Below are positions 11,850 through 21,656 of a DNA stretch of 64,000 nucleotides, one piece after another. Position numbers and translations under genes: made by a program. Numbering within the stretch: position 1 is the stretch's first letter; every line of letters begins with the position of its first letter. Source of the stretch: Triops longicaudatus (Eukaryota > Arthropoda > Branchiopoda > Notostraca > Triopsidae); the NCBI GenBank assembly GCA_022885665.1, contig JAGQDJ010000260.1, positions 1,426,001 through 1,490,000 on the forward strand. The letters run 5' to 3'. The notes below the pieces were generated by a model that had not been told where the DNA came from, ran no database searches, and saw only the letters and a list, made by a program, of their open reading frames with translations.

Positions 11850-13158
11850 ATAAAGCTGAGCGCGGCCTAGAGAGCAGCATTATTATCGTTAATTTATTAC
11901 AGAAACCTACCTAAATGTGAAGACTTCTAGGAACCCAAAAACAAACGCTTAACATATTCCACCATAACTTGCGAACCGATACCTATGCATAGAGGCGATA
12001 TCGATACTGAGAAAACGGCGCCACATTCAAACGATGATAATTGATTGCGTATCCCACCATATTGCCTCCTTCCCGTGGAGTAATTTTCGTGTATATTCTA
12101 AACATATTTTGAAGCAAATATAGGAAAAAATAAACGATTCTTTTTGTTGAGCTGGGTGCGCCATTGTAATAGGTTTCCAATTCCATGAGCTTACAAGAGT
12201 GCGCACGATATTTACCCATAGCGAATTTCAACAGAATCAAGAGCCAGCGAGCAAAAATGAACAGTAGCGCATGTACTATGAGGCTCCAACATGAACTTCA
12301 ATAAGACAACTGCGTTTCTAACGGTTTTTAGGGCTTTGAGGACAAAGTAAGGGAAGTGGTGCTCGGGGAACGGGGGGTGAACGGGTTAAATTTATGGGAA
12401 GAAGCCGTGCAAATAGCAAAGCTTTTGGCACAGCAAAAAAAATCCGCCTTCGTGGATCCAATTGTGTTATGAGATATGAATTCTTCTTCCGTTTACATAC
12501 GAATGACAAGCTGTGGGGCATATGCAATAATTTTGAATTGTGACGAAATAGCTTTCATGTATATTTTAACACATGCAACCACTTTCTTGGTCGCTTTTTT
12601 CTTTGGTCTGCGTCGGCGACGGACGAAGATCGACAGCTATAAAATTTTGGGTTAAGGAACTCAAACCACCATTCGGTACAGCTTGACATGCGTGTAAGGA
12701 TGCTTTCACGTAGAAAAACTAAGAGTCTATGCGGTTGGATTATGTTCCCTAACTTAATTTATTGACCGGTCCTAGCCCCCCCCCCCTTCGTTACTTTTAA
12801 ATATACATTCAAAGCCTGACAATAGATCCTCGGATTGAGGTATGCAGAAACATGCATAACACAGAAGAAATACAATCTTATGAAAAAATGAACGAAACCA
12901 CGAATGGTACAAGACAACATACCAGCTGCCCTGTCCAGACCATCAATGCTCCCACGCTAAATTTTATAAAACTTATCACTTGTCAAAAGGTGCAATGCAT
13001 CAAAATTTAACAAGTGTCCTGTGAACGTCTGGAAAAAAGGAACGGCATCGTATAAGGCGCGTAAATCAATTCACAGTGGAAAAATTCGTGGAAGGGCACC
13101 GAATAAATTAGGAAGTCCAACGTGTGACAACAAAGACGGGTAAAAAGGTACGAGACCA
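11850..13158. other. intergenic DNA between cullin-4 start and Rab6 3' end
   Basis: No coding exon is seen. The left end should hold the CUL4 promoter. It contains the palindromic octamer TATCGATA at 11999-12006, which resembles the DREF/DRE promoter element known from insects; this is a resemblance only. A run of eleven C residues lies at 12776-12786. The right end should contain the Rab6 3' untranslated region, but no close canonical polyadenylation hexamer was found on the minus strand. Confidence 0.5.
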
Positions 13159-14341
13159 TTAGCAAGCACAACCTCCTTCACTGGTTTTGGTTTCAATCGG
13201 GGTGTCTTTGAGAATAACTTCGGTCACTGAAGGAATTATTAAGGAAAATAACGGAAAAAATTAAACTACCCTACCAACAATGAAAACAAACAAACCCTTT
13301 CACGAACTCCCATACCGTTCACTCGCAAGCCACATGCAACCCATGCAAAGCCAAAACATAACAAAAAAAGCCGTACCATACCCAGAAAAATTAACAGACC
13401 AAGCTCGTAAAATGTAACAACCAAGAAAAAATAGCACTCAATTCCTGATTAGCCTTACTCCAAGCTACTGTTAATAAAAGCCTTTGCTTGCATCTCTTTC
13501 CCAACCCAAACCCGCGACTCAATTTCATGTAACGATATTCATGCAAACTTTTCGTTGCAAGTAAAAGGATACTGTCCTCAGGAGGTTTTTTGTCAGCTTC
13601 CATGCCAGGCAATGCAGCAGCGACACGTCTGAACAACTGCAATTAAACATAATCAATAGTTCAATTTAGACAGTCTGACACATGTGTTTTGGACTTCGAG
13701 ATACTTGAACAGCATCTTACTTGTTTCACGTTATAGCCAGCTTTAGCACTTGTTTCAATAAACATCACATTGAGCTCCCTAGCTTTCCGTTCCCCTTCTT
13801 CTGTAGGTACTTGTCTCTTATCTGCCAAATCAGTCTTATTGCCCACAAGCATAATAATTACGTCTGAGCCTCGTTCCGTCCTCACGTCATCGATCCACTT
13901 TGAAGTCTGGTGAAAAGAGTTTGCATCTAGAGAAAAATGTATTGATCATGCAATAAAATGACCGGACTATCGCTGTACTCACTGGTAATATCGTACACTA
14001 CTACTGCAACAGTAGAGTCTCGAATATAGGAAGGAATTAAGCTTCTAAACCGCTCCTGACCGGCAGTGTCCCAGAGCTGCAGCCTAACTGTCCTATCTTC
14101 CAAATACATGGTTTTGGACAAGAAATCTATACCGATGGTTGCTTGGTAAGTATTGTCAAAACTGTCGTACATAAACCTGGTTATCAGAGAAGTCTTCCCA
14201 ACTGGAGTTGCATACAGAGAGTAAATAAATTAGTTAACGAGTTGGTAGCGCAACGTCTAGTAAATACTAACCGCTCTGCTCGCCCAAAAAGACCAACTTA
14301 AACTTCCTCAACGGGTTCCCGAAATCCCCGGAAGTCGCCAT
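13159..14341 (-). CDS. RAB6: small GTPase Rab6
   Basis: Golgi-associated Rab GTPase that controls retrograde Golgi-ER and Golgi-exit vesicle traffic. Five exons: 14272-14341, 13983-14201, 13721-13926, 13573-13636, 13159-13226. They total 627 nt, exactly 208 residues, the length of human RAB6A. GTP-binding motifs are intact: P-loop GEQSVGKTS (split by intron 1), switch I YQATIGIDF, switch II WDTAGQERFRSL, NKTD, and ETSAKA. The C-terminal CXC (SEGGCAC) is the double-geranylgeranylation signal. Near-identity with the vertebrate G domain and the invariant length make the model safe. The start codon gives MATSGDFGNPLRKFKLVFLG, as in the family. It is read away from CSN6 across a 382-bp gap. Confidence 0.97.
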
Positions 14342-14723
14342 GTTAAACGTTCGGATGAGTTCAATTGAGGTATCGATGATTAATTCTTATATTTTAGACA
14401 GAGATATTGCGTAAGACACTTGCCACTAACTTGATATAGGACTTTTATTTATTCCGGTACAGGGCAACACCCTCTTATCAGTGACACTACTGTCGCCACG
14501 TCTGTGAGCGTGAGAATGAAACGTCGAACTAGGAGGTGGAGCCTTGCAACTAAGGTACTTACCGTAAACCGAAAGGAAAGCTGGCTATTCGCAGTTCAAG
14601 ATTTAGGTGACTTCCGATTCTTGTCAACAAACAAAAGGTGGAAAAAGCCGATTTCGCAGTTGCTAAAGGAAATTCTAACTTACCAACTGCTTTACAATTT
14701 GATAAAACTCCAAATACGGAACA
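14342..14723. promoter_or_regulatory. probable shared promoter region of Rab6 and CSN6
   Basis: The two start codons are 382 bp apart and point away from each other, so both promoters and 5' leaders must fit here or in leader introns. TATCGATG at 14371-14378 is close to the TATCGATA seen ahead of cullin-4. No TATA box at a convincing distance was identified. An open frame running through 14504-14920 overlaps CSN6 exon 1 in another frame and is taken to be fortuitous. Confidence 0.4.
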
Positions 14724-16240
14724 ATGGAAGTCGACGAAGCAAAGTCTGTTATGGCCTCCTCGGGAACTGCCGGAAGTGTCACGATTTTGCTTCATCCACT
14801 GGTTATTATGAATATTTCCGAACACTGGACTCGTATTCGAGCTCAGGAAGGAAAGGCACAGCAAGGTCTGTAGCAGTTAAGTGGCTCAAACCTCGTTACT
14901 TATATTTTCTTTTACAGTGATTGGTGCGCTGATCGGTAAACAAAAAGGCAGAAGCCTAGAGATCATGAACTCTTTCGAACTCGTATTTGTGAATCTGGAA
15001 GACGACATTATCATCGATAGAGACTATTACAACACCAAAGAGGAACAATGTGATATATTTTATACGGTTAATAGAGCATTGAGCGTCTTAGATTACAAGT
15101 TTTTAATGTCATTGCAGTTAAACAAGTTTTCAGCGACATGGACTTTCTTGGATGGTATACAACTGGAGACTCTCCTAATGCTTCCGATATTAAAGTGCAT
15201 AAACAAGTCTGCGAAATCAATGAAAGCCCCGTGTTTCTCAAACTGAACCCGTTAGCGAAGCACAGTGACGTATGCTATAACCAGATTCTTCGTGCGCACA
15301 AGAATGTCTAAAATATATATATTTTTATTTTTGTAGTTGCCTATTAATATGTACGAATCAGTCATTGACCTTATAAATGGAGAAGCTACGATGCTCTTCG
15401 TTGAATTAAGCTACACCTTGGCCACGGAGGAAGCCGAACGGATTGGAGTCGACCATGTTGCCCGAGTTTCTGGGGGTGAAGGCGGTGAGGCGTCGGTTGG
15501 TAAGTTTTTTACGCCTTAAAACTTCAATCTAAATATTCGCTCTTCCTACGGTTTCAGCTACTGCTTTAATCTTTTTAACTTTCAATGTGGGTTTAGTTTT
15601 TTTAGTTCTTTCATGCGTTGAAAATGTCTCTTACATTCAACTTTCTGTTGCAAGGAAATGTGTCAAAACAGAACGTGGTTTTGATATTTTAAAGAAAGCG
15701 GTTTCATCGCTGAATCTGATGACACCTAGTTTGTTGTGTAGTTGACGAGCAGAAGGCCTACTGTTTCCCATAAGTTTTTTAAGCTTATCCATGTGTTCAG
15801 AATGGCCTCATTTGATGGTATTCGTTTTTCCAAAACAGTGGCTGAACACTTACAAGCGCAGCACAGTGCTATTAAAATGCTGGCCAGTCGCGTACGAATG
15901 ATTCTCGAATGTGTGAAAGCAATGGAACGCGGTGACATTCCGAAGAACCATGACGTGCTTCGAGAAGCTACAAGCTTGAGCCATAGATTGCCGGTTTTCG
16001 ATGGAGAAACATTCTACAACGACTATTTTACGGTAAGTTTCAATTTTCGACATTTAGATGCTGGATGAGATAGAAGCTATAATATTTATCTCTTTATAGC
16101 AATGCAACGACGTGGCTTTGATGACGTACCTAGGCACCATTACCAAGAGTTGCAACAATATTAATCAGTTCGTCAATAAGTTCAATATCCTCTACGATCG
16201 GCAGGGCATGGGTCGTCGCATGAGGGGACTTTTCTTCTAG
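14724..16240 (+). CDS. COPS6: COP9 signalosome complex subunit 6
   Basis: CSN6 is the catalytically inactive MPN partner of CSN5 in the complex that removes NEDD8 from cullins. Six exons: 14724-14865, 14918-15049, 15118-15269, 15337-15499, 15839-16032, 16100-16240, totalling 924 nt (307 residues; human protein 327). The MPN domain begins VTILLHPLVIMNISEHW, followed by VIGALIGKQKGRSLEIMNSFEL, FLGWYTTGDSPN and FLKLNPLAKHSD. The C-terminal helices hold AEHLQAQHSAIKML and end VNKFNILYDRQGMGRRMRGLFF, as in the family. The JAMM metal-binding His-X-His pattern is absent, as expected for CSN6. Intron 4 (15500-15838) is 339 bp, several times longer than its neighbours. An AATAAA lies at 16279-16284. 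The gene faces TIMMDC1. Confidence 0.96.
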
Positions 16241-16278
16241 GCGTAATGTTTGGTGGTTCTCTTCTATATTGCGAATAT

Positions 16279-16284
16279 AATAAA
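16279..16284 (+). promoter_or_regulatory. CSN6 polyadenylation signal AATAAA
   Basis: The hexamer lies 38 bases after the CSN6 stop. Minus-strand AATAAA copies for the convergent TIMMDC1 gene lie at 16313-16318 and 16320-16325, so the two 3' ends very probably overlap or abut. Confidence 0.65.
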
Positions 16285-16348
16285 GCTTTCTGTTCATAAA
16301 AAGACGTCTATTTTTATTATTTATTATACTAATCTAGGGTATTCAGGA

Positions 16349-17142
16349 TTAAGATTCGATTTCTTTACTAGGGTCTATAAGGGGAGTTAACCGTTTCTGT
16401 AATTCACGGCGCTCTGCTTCGATCTGTTCTTTACGCTTGTTATACAGCGTATCTTGATATTCTTTTTTCCACTTGGCCATGTCTTCCACTGTAGTATTAG
16501 TGAGTTTCATTGCTGCAACGGATACAACACCAGCTATTGACCCTAAGCCAGCTCCGACAACTAAACCAGCAAACGCAGCGCGGAAGCCCATCTGCATTCT
16601 GTAAAGCATCCCGGCGATCCCTGAACCCACAGCGTACTCTAATACACTTGTTTTTTGCCGGTACAAGGACACAGTGGTGGTGAATAATACAAAGCTGGAA
16701 GAAAAAACCCCAAGTCGCCAACCAACTCGATAGGCTCCTTTGAACATGGCTAGAGTCACTTTGTCCTGGAGGGCTTTTTTGGCTTCAAAATGAGTACGAA
16801 AGACGGTAGCTTGATTTTTTTCGATAAAAGACTGGTATGCTTCTCGGGAAGCCCCGAACCCTCCGATAACTGAACCGGCAAAAAGGCCCACGCCTCCAGC
16901 TTGAATTACCCCGTTCAGTTCGGGGCTAAAATCTCCAAATTCATTGGTGGCAAAAATTCCTTTCACACGGTCCCAACCCGTCTCCTTCTCGTTCCCTGGA
17001 AAACACGGATATTTTTATGAGAAAAGCTTGAAACGACTATTTTACACTTTGTAAATCAACAATTCGTAAGTCATTCATTTACGTCAGTAATTTAAGAAAC
17101 ATGTTAATAAATACCTGGAGAGTCAGAAGATGTCTGTTCCAT
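16349..17142 (-). CDS. TIMMDC1: TIMMDC1-like mitochondrial complex I assembly factor
   Basis: Inner-membrane protein of the Tim17/Tim22/Tim23/PMP24 superfamily; the vertebrate protein helps build the membrane arm of respiratory complex I. Two exons: 17115-17142 and 16349-16995 give 224 residues. The first exon encodes only MEQTSSDSP and joins in phase 1 to the GNEKETGWDRVKGIF start of the conserved part. Four hydrophobic, glycine-rich segments follow (GGVGLFAGSVIGGFG, RVGWRLGVFSSSFVLF, AVGSGIAGMLYRMQMGF, GLVVGAGLGSIAGVVS), then a charged helical tail KWKKEYQDTLYNKRKEQ. Order and spacing match the family; overall identity is modest. The human protein is longer at its N-terminus. No obvious mitochondrial presequence is seen, normal for this superfamily. 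Confidence 0.87.
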
Positions 17143-17813
17143 AATTTAGAAGATACTTTAACTTTACGGCTTCAAATAAATATTTTTTCGAATATACACT
17201 TGGATTTAAGTACATAACATGTAGCGAAGATTCCACGGCATTCGATTAGGCTCCTCCCCCAGAAATAGACAAATATGATAGAAGCTACCGGAATGTGAAA
17301 AGCGAAGCATCTGCAAGCGAAACCTGAAAGGAAACCATGTTAGTTACATAAAGCTGGGCAAGCAAACCCTCCGGGTTTTTAATATTTAAAATATTACTAT
17401 GCATTTATCTAATGCATTAAATAAAGTGCTACTGTTTTTTTAAGTCGTATTAAGATCAATTTAATTGCTGGAAATATCTAACCACTACTAATTTGGTCCT
17501 TCGCTTATGTGAATCTAGAAACACCAAATTGTAATAAGCCCAGCCTTCGAAATCATACGTCACTTCTTTGTTTACTTTTTCGTTATCAAAAGTGGTCGTG
17601 CTTAGTTCTTGCTCAACGTTTTTTTAAGCTTTAATATTCTATGTCAGACATAACCACAGTGACAGTTACTACATCGTGGTAAGGAGCAGCTCATGTTACA
17701 ATCATACGAGGTGTGACACACATGCCACTACGAATAACGTAACCAGCTTACACTTTTGTGAGCTGACACATGACCAAATGTTTAAGTTTGACTTTGGTTT
17801 GTAGAGATGAAAC
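17143..17813. promoter_or_regulatory. probable divergent promoter region of TIMMDC1 and MOSPD1-like gene
   Basis: The start codons of the two genes are 671 bp apart and diverge. The stretch is AT-rich with no open frame worth reporting. No individual promoter element could be assigned with confidence. Confidence 0.35.
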
Positions 17814-18740
17814 ATGGCCCAAGGAAATGCAGAAAATCGACTTCCGGTGTTTGTTTTTCCAAGTCAACTAACTTTCTATATCGATGACAAGTCCTCGCAC
17901 AAACAAGTACTCACACTTTACAACCCTTATGAATTCCCTTTGCATTACAAAGGTTCGTAGAAGACTTTAGTATTCTCCTATGGCTATTAGCAATTGGTAT
18001 AGTTCTCTCCACAATTGTATATATAGTTCTCTCCACTGCCCCATCCAAATACAACGTTGTAGAGCCGGAGGGCTCTATCAAGTCTCATTGCTGTGTCGAT
18101 CTGGTAGTCAGGCATCTTTCGTTGGCTCAGAACCCTCCCCAAATTCCTGCTAGCGATAAGTTTCGTATCCTAGTTACTCAGCATGGTAACAAGCAGGTAA
18201 ATGGAAGCTCATACTATTTTGCTTTTATTATAATAGAATATGTTCCTTGAAGGCAATGGGCAAAAAAGATGTTATCGCAACCGTTTTAACGAAGAAGACA
18301 AGCGGTATTGAAGAAAGCGCGGAAAGCAATACTCAAGAGCCTTTCCAATCCTTCCAGACGAATCGGGGTCGGAATACGTTAACATCAGGCGAACCTGACC
18401 CTGGCCAGTTGCGTTTTTCGCCTTCGCAACACCTACAAGGTATTAAAAGTCAAGTTAAGTGAAGACCGTGCTGGGTTTCGCGATTTATTGAGAAATTCTA
18501 TTAGGAACACGCTATGCACCCAACTATGTGGTTTTGGCTACAGCCGTCATTTGTGTGGCAGCTTTGTTGTTACCCACGGAAGGAGCGGAAACAGTACTCC
18601 CCACCTATTTGCAACTGAGTGCGAACCAAAAGCTCGTATTTGCCTACACTCTCGGTACATAGCATTATCATTTTATTCCAACAATAATGTTTGAATGCGT
18701 TGCTTTAGGACTGGTAACCATGGTGATTCTGCGGCAATGA
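17814..18740 (+). CDS. MOSPD1: motile sperm domain protein, MOSPD1/3 type
   Basis: Endoplasmic-reticulum-anchored MSP-domain protein; related VAP and MOSPD proteins bind FFAT-type motifs at membrane contact sites. Five exons: 17814-17952, 18027-18196, 18253-18439, 18505-18654, 18709-18740 total 678 nt, 225 residues (human MOSPD1 213). The MSP domain carries LPVFVFPSQLTFYIDD, HKQVLTLYNPYEFPLHYK and CCVDLVVRH. A variable linker rich in Gln and Ser follows, then two C-terminal membrane segments (YVVLATAVICVAALLLP and LVFAYTLGLVTMVILRQ) separated by YLQLSANQK, as in the family. Intron 1 ends in a duplicated acceptor, so an 8-codon in-frame insertion is possible from 18003. A plus-strand AATAAA lies at 18896-18901. 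Confidence 0.93.
18003..18038 (+). repeat. duplicated 3' splice site of MOSPD1-like intron 1
   Basis: TATAG followed by TTCTCTCCAC occurs twice with a 24-bp period: the AG dinucleotides are at 18001-18002 and 18025-18026. Using the first acceptor would add exactly eight codons (VLSTIVYI) without a stop. The downstream copy gives the family-like join HYK-VLSTAPSKY, so it is taken as the main site. Confidence 0.7.
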
Positions 18741-18895
18741 TTTGAAAGATAAAGACATATCAATCTTATTTTCTTTAAATAAGCAATGTACAGCATTGAC
18801 TTGTAAATAACAATACAAAGCAAATGCTTTAAGAATAACCCGAGCCATTCTCAAAGTTCGATGGATGATGATGTACAAATACATACAGAATAGGA

Positions 18896-18901
18896 AATAA
18901 A
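18896..18901 (+). promoter_or_regulatory. candidate MOSPD1-like polyadenylation signal AATAAA
   Basis: First canonical hexamer after the MOSPD1-like stop, 156 bases downstream and only 18 bases before the stop codon of the convergent unknown gene; a transcript cleaved after it would reach into that coding sequence. Confidence 0.45.
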
Positions 18902-18918
18902 TACAAAAGAGTCGTGGC

Positions 18919-20631
18919 TTACACTCTGAAATAACCTTTCATGAAACCCTGAAGTTTGAACCAGATTTTGTTGACAGCATACTGTTTGAAGCAGAAGAAA
19001 CCATGCTTGTTGCTCGTAGCTCCGTGGAAGTTGCCAAAAAGTGTGTTCCCGATATCGAAGAACTGATTGCCCGTATGGAAAGGTGGGGAGAAGATGGAAC
19101 CACCCGGGCGCTCTTGAGGTAGCGAGTTGACTTTCTCAGGCGGTACTTCCCAAGAAGCCCGCGTGTTTATGAAATGTCCGGACGCTGGAGCCCCAGGCAC
19201 TACCCCTAATACCGAAATAACAAAGGGTTTCACAACGTCCTCAATTCCTTGAGCGAGGTCCTGGGCTACTTTTTCCTCTGCAACTTCTTCTCTCTTTACG
19301 TTACTCCCCGGTAAAGAACCAATTTGCCGCCGTAAATAAAAGCGAACCAAATCCATAGCGACCTTTTGCCACTCAGGCTTGGCACGGAGGGTTTTTGTCG
19401 GCGCAAATCGGGAGGGCTGGTTTTTATGGTGTTGCTGCAGTGGCCCGTCCGCAGTACTTGAAACATTAGGAAAGTTATTGGAAGCAACAGCCGAAAACAC
19501 CATATTAAAAAACTTTTCCATTAAATGTTGGGTTTGAGGGTTTTGTGAACTCGTGCGGATAAAGCTCTTTAAGGAGGGTGTGAAGTCCAGAGAGCGAGCT
19601 GAACTGTCTTCCATAACCTCTTTGCTCATATCACTGAAAACGGCCAAGATCTTTTCGTGTCGTCGACCAATGAAGGAATGCGTAAGGAACTCAACGAAGC
19701 AAAGTCCCGCATCCACTTCGTACTTGAACCTTTTCTTGGCCGTTTTGAACCTTTCAAACAGAAAACGCATCTTGAAACGGTCTGCCAAATCTCCGATATC
19801 CACCCGATCGACCATACTGAATAAGCTTTTGACATAAGGTTCGTAAAAACCGAGCGCAAGCATCAGTTCTCTAAAGTGCTTCACATAGACCACGATGGGA
19901 GCTTTCTTCTTAGCGGGTGACGTTTCTTCAACTACTGTTTGGTTCTCCGAATCCACGGCATTTTGCGCATCGATGCTTGTGTTCCAGTTTTGCCTCCGAG
20001 TAGTAGTCACTCGCTTTTTCCTATCGATAGAACACTGTTAGATTATCGAACCAACGCTTTAAGATGAAGTCGAAAATTTACTCAGCGCAAGATGCCAAAG
20101 GAACACGGATAACATTTCCTAAAACAAATTCCGTCATGGTTTGGTCTTTGTAAGCCACCCCCACCTCCTCTTGACGTAATCTTCCTGGCGATGCGAGTGC
20201 AGTTCCGCATAACTGTGCTTTTGACTTTGTAACCCATTTCTGTAAAAAAATAGGAAAAATTAACTGAGCCGTTTTTCCTCAAAAGAGTTAAATAGCTAAA
20301 AGTTGACAGCTTACGTTTCCCCAACTCTGGCAACTCTCTGCACATGAACTTCCGGATTCTTCGAGGCTTACCTGTTCGACATCACCTATTGCAAGACAAT
20401 CACACTGTAACCTTGACTTTCCACTTTTATGTTAATTAGCTGAATAAATTTTGAGCACTTACCGAGCTCCAGCTCAGGCTTGGGATTGTCATTGAAACCT
20501 AGCGCAATAGCGCATTGACATGCTGGCGTATCACTCTTGGCTGGTGAACTCTGTATCAAAGCAACGGCACGGACTGAAGCTAGTAACCAACTAACCACAG
20601 TGCAAAAAAACAAGGTCTGTACACATACCAT
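18919..20631 (-). CDS. unknown signal-peptide-bearing protein, four exons
   Basis: I do not recognise this family. Exons 20463-20631, 20315-20385, 20082-20239 and 18919-20020 join in consistent phase (1, 0, 2) to exactly 1500 nt, 499 residues. The N-terminus MVCVQTLFFCTVVSWLLASVRA has the basic-free, hydrophobic core and small-residue end of a signal peptide. Residues about 38-135 carry scattered Cys (CQC, SSCAESC, QLCGT, ASCAE). The last exon encodes about 366 residues that start KKRVTTTRRQNWN, continue as a probably helical region (HFRELMLALGFYEPYVKSLF onward) and end with an aromatic-rich tail FKLQGFMKGYFRV. The frame of the last exon has no ATG near its 5' end, which is why it was joined to the upstream exons. 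If that join is wrong, the window holds a 133-residue secreted protein and a separate gene lacking its first exon. Exon 2 has an alternative donor at 20371. Confidence 0.6.
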
Positions 20632-20671
20632 CTTGAACAAGCATGACCACTGAAACGCGCAGAGAACTTAC
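20632..20671 (-). other. possible 40-bp leader intron of the unknown gene
   Basis: On the minus strand a strong donor (ACC/GTAAGT at 20671) is followed 40 bases later by AAG immediately before the ATG at 20631. It is shorter than the other introns here, so this is a suggestion only. Confidence 0.25.
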
Positions 20672-21624
20672 GGTAACGGAACCCACTGGCAGACTGAGCG
20701 TGTGGCTCGGGTCCAGGCATCAGTAAATATTAGCGAGCACCTATACCATATTCGACTCTACACAAGCACCTGACATCCCACATTGGAATCCGGTTTGCCA
20801 ATGGTCACAGTTGAGGTTTTCTTCCCTTCCCTCTCCCTATGCTTATTTACTACAGGATGAGCGTACTTTGACCCCGAGCTCTCCCGTCAAGGTGCATAAA
20901 TAATACCTGCAATTCCTTAGCTTTCTAACATCCCCGTTCTTAACCCATGGATTTCGACCTGTACTACGAATTTCCCCTTTTTTTCTTTGAGGAGTGCAAT
21001 TACCAAGAAGCTGAAACAAGGTCGCTGGAGGTCGTTCGTACTAATACACCCTACGTATTGTTTAGGTCCTAATAACCGTTCAATGTTTAGTACCGCTATT
21101 CGATAGATGTAGCGTTTAGAGTGCAATACTACGCGAAAAACATCCATAGCCTACCAGTTTTCTAACAACAATTAGATGACGTTTCTATTTTTAGCACTGC
21201 TTCCTAAAGCAAAGCATCAAGATAAGAAGGAACACGTAACAAGCTAATCAATTCCATGTCAGCCTGTGTCTTAGTTCCTCTAAGCTGTAGCTAAAACTCT
21301 CTAAATTTCGCTCCCACGTCTGAAGCTTTAGCTTTCTGTAACAACTTTTTTCTCGGGAAACATTTGTTTGGAAAGCTTTAGAAAACGATTTTCATTTCCG
21401 TATGGTACAGATTCATTACGTCGCGCTTCCATTTGCTGATAAATCACAGCAAAAGAATTTAGTCTACTGACAGAAAACCTGGAAGATTCACCGACATATT
21501 TTCTGCTTGTGTGTTTTTGTCCCTAAATTGATTTGGTTGTAGGATTCCACAGATTTTAGGCTTTTTGTACATGAACCAGATCAGTCATAGAAATGGCTAT
21601 TTATTCCCAATGGCATGGCTTCAG

Positions 21625-21656
21625 CTTGGATACTTTCACTTTGTAGTGTATCCAAG
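21625..21656. repeat. perfect 9-bp inverted repeat (hairpin)
   Basis: CTTGGATAC at 21625-21633 is followed by its exact complement GTATCCAAG at 21648-21656 with a 14-base loop. No neighbouring gene explains it. Confidence 0.6.

Noticed and set aside
14504..14920. 138-codon plus-strand frame over the CSN6 start
   Set aside because: It is out of frame with CSN6 exon 1 and runs past the exon 1 donor; the CSN6 model is supported by strong similarity.
20082..20345. 87-codon minus frame with a run of glycines and CFRKCYPC
   Set aside because: This frame reads through the intron at 20240-20314. The other frame, joined by the splice sites in correct phase, continues the signal-peptide protein into the next exon.
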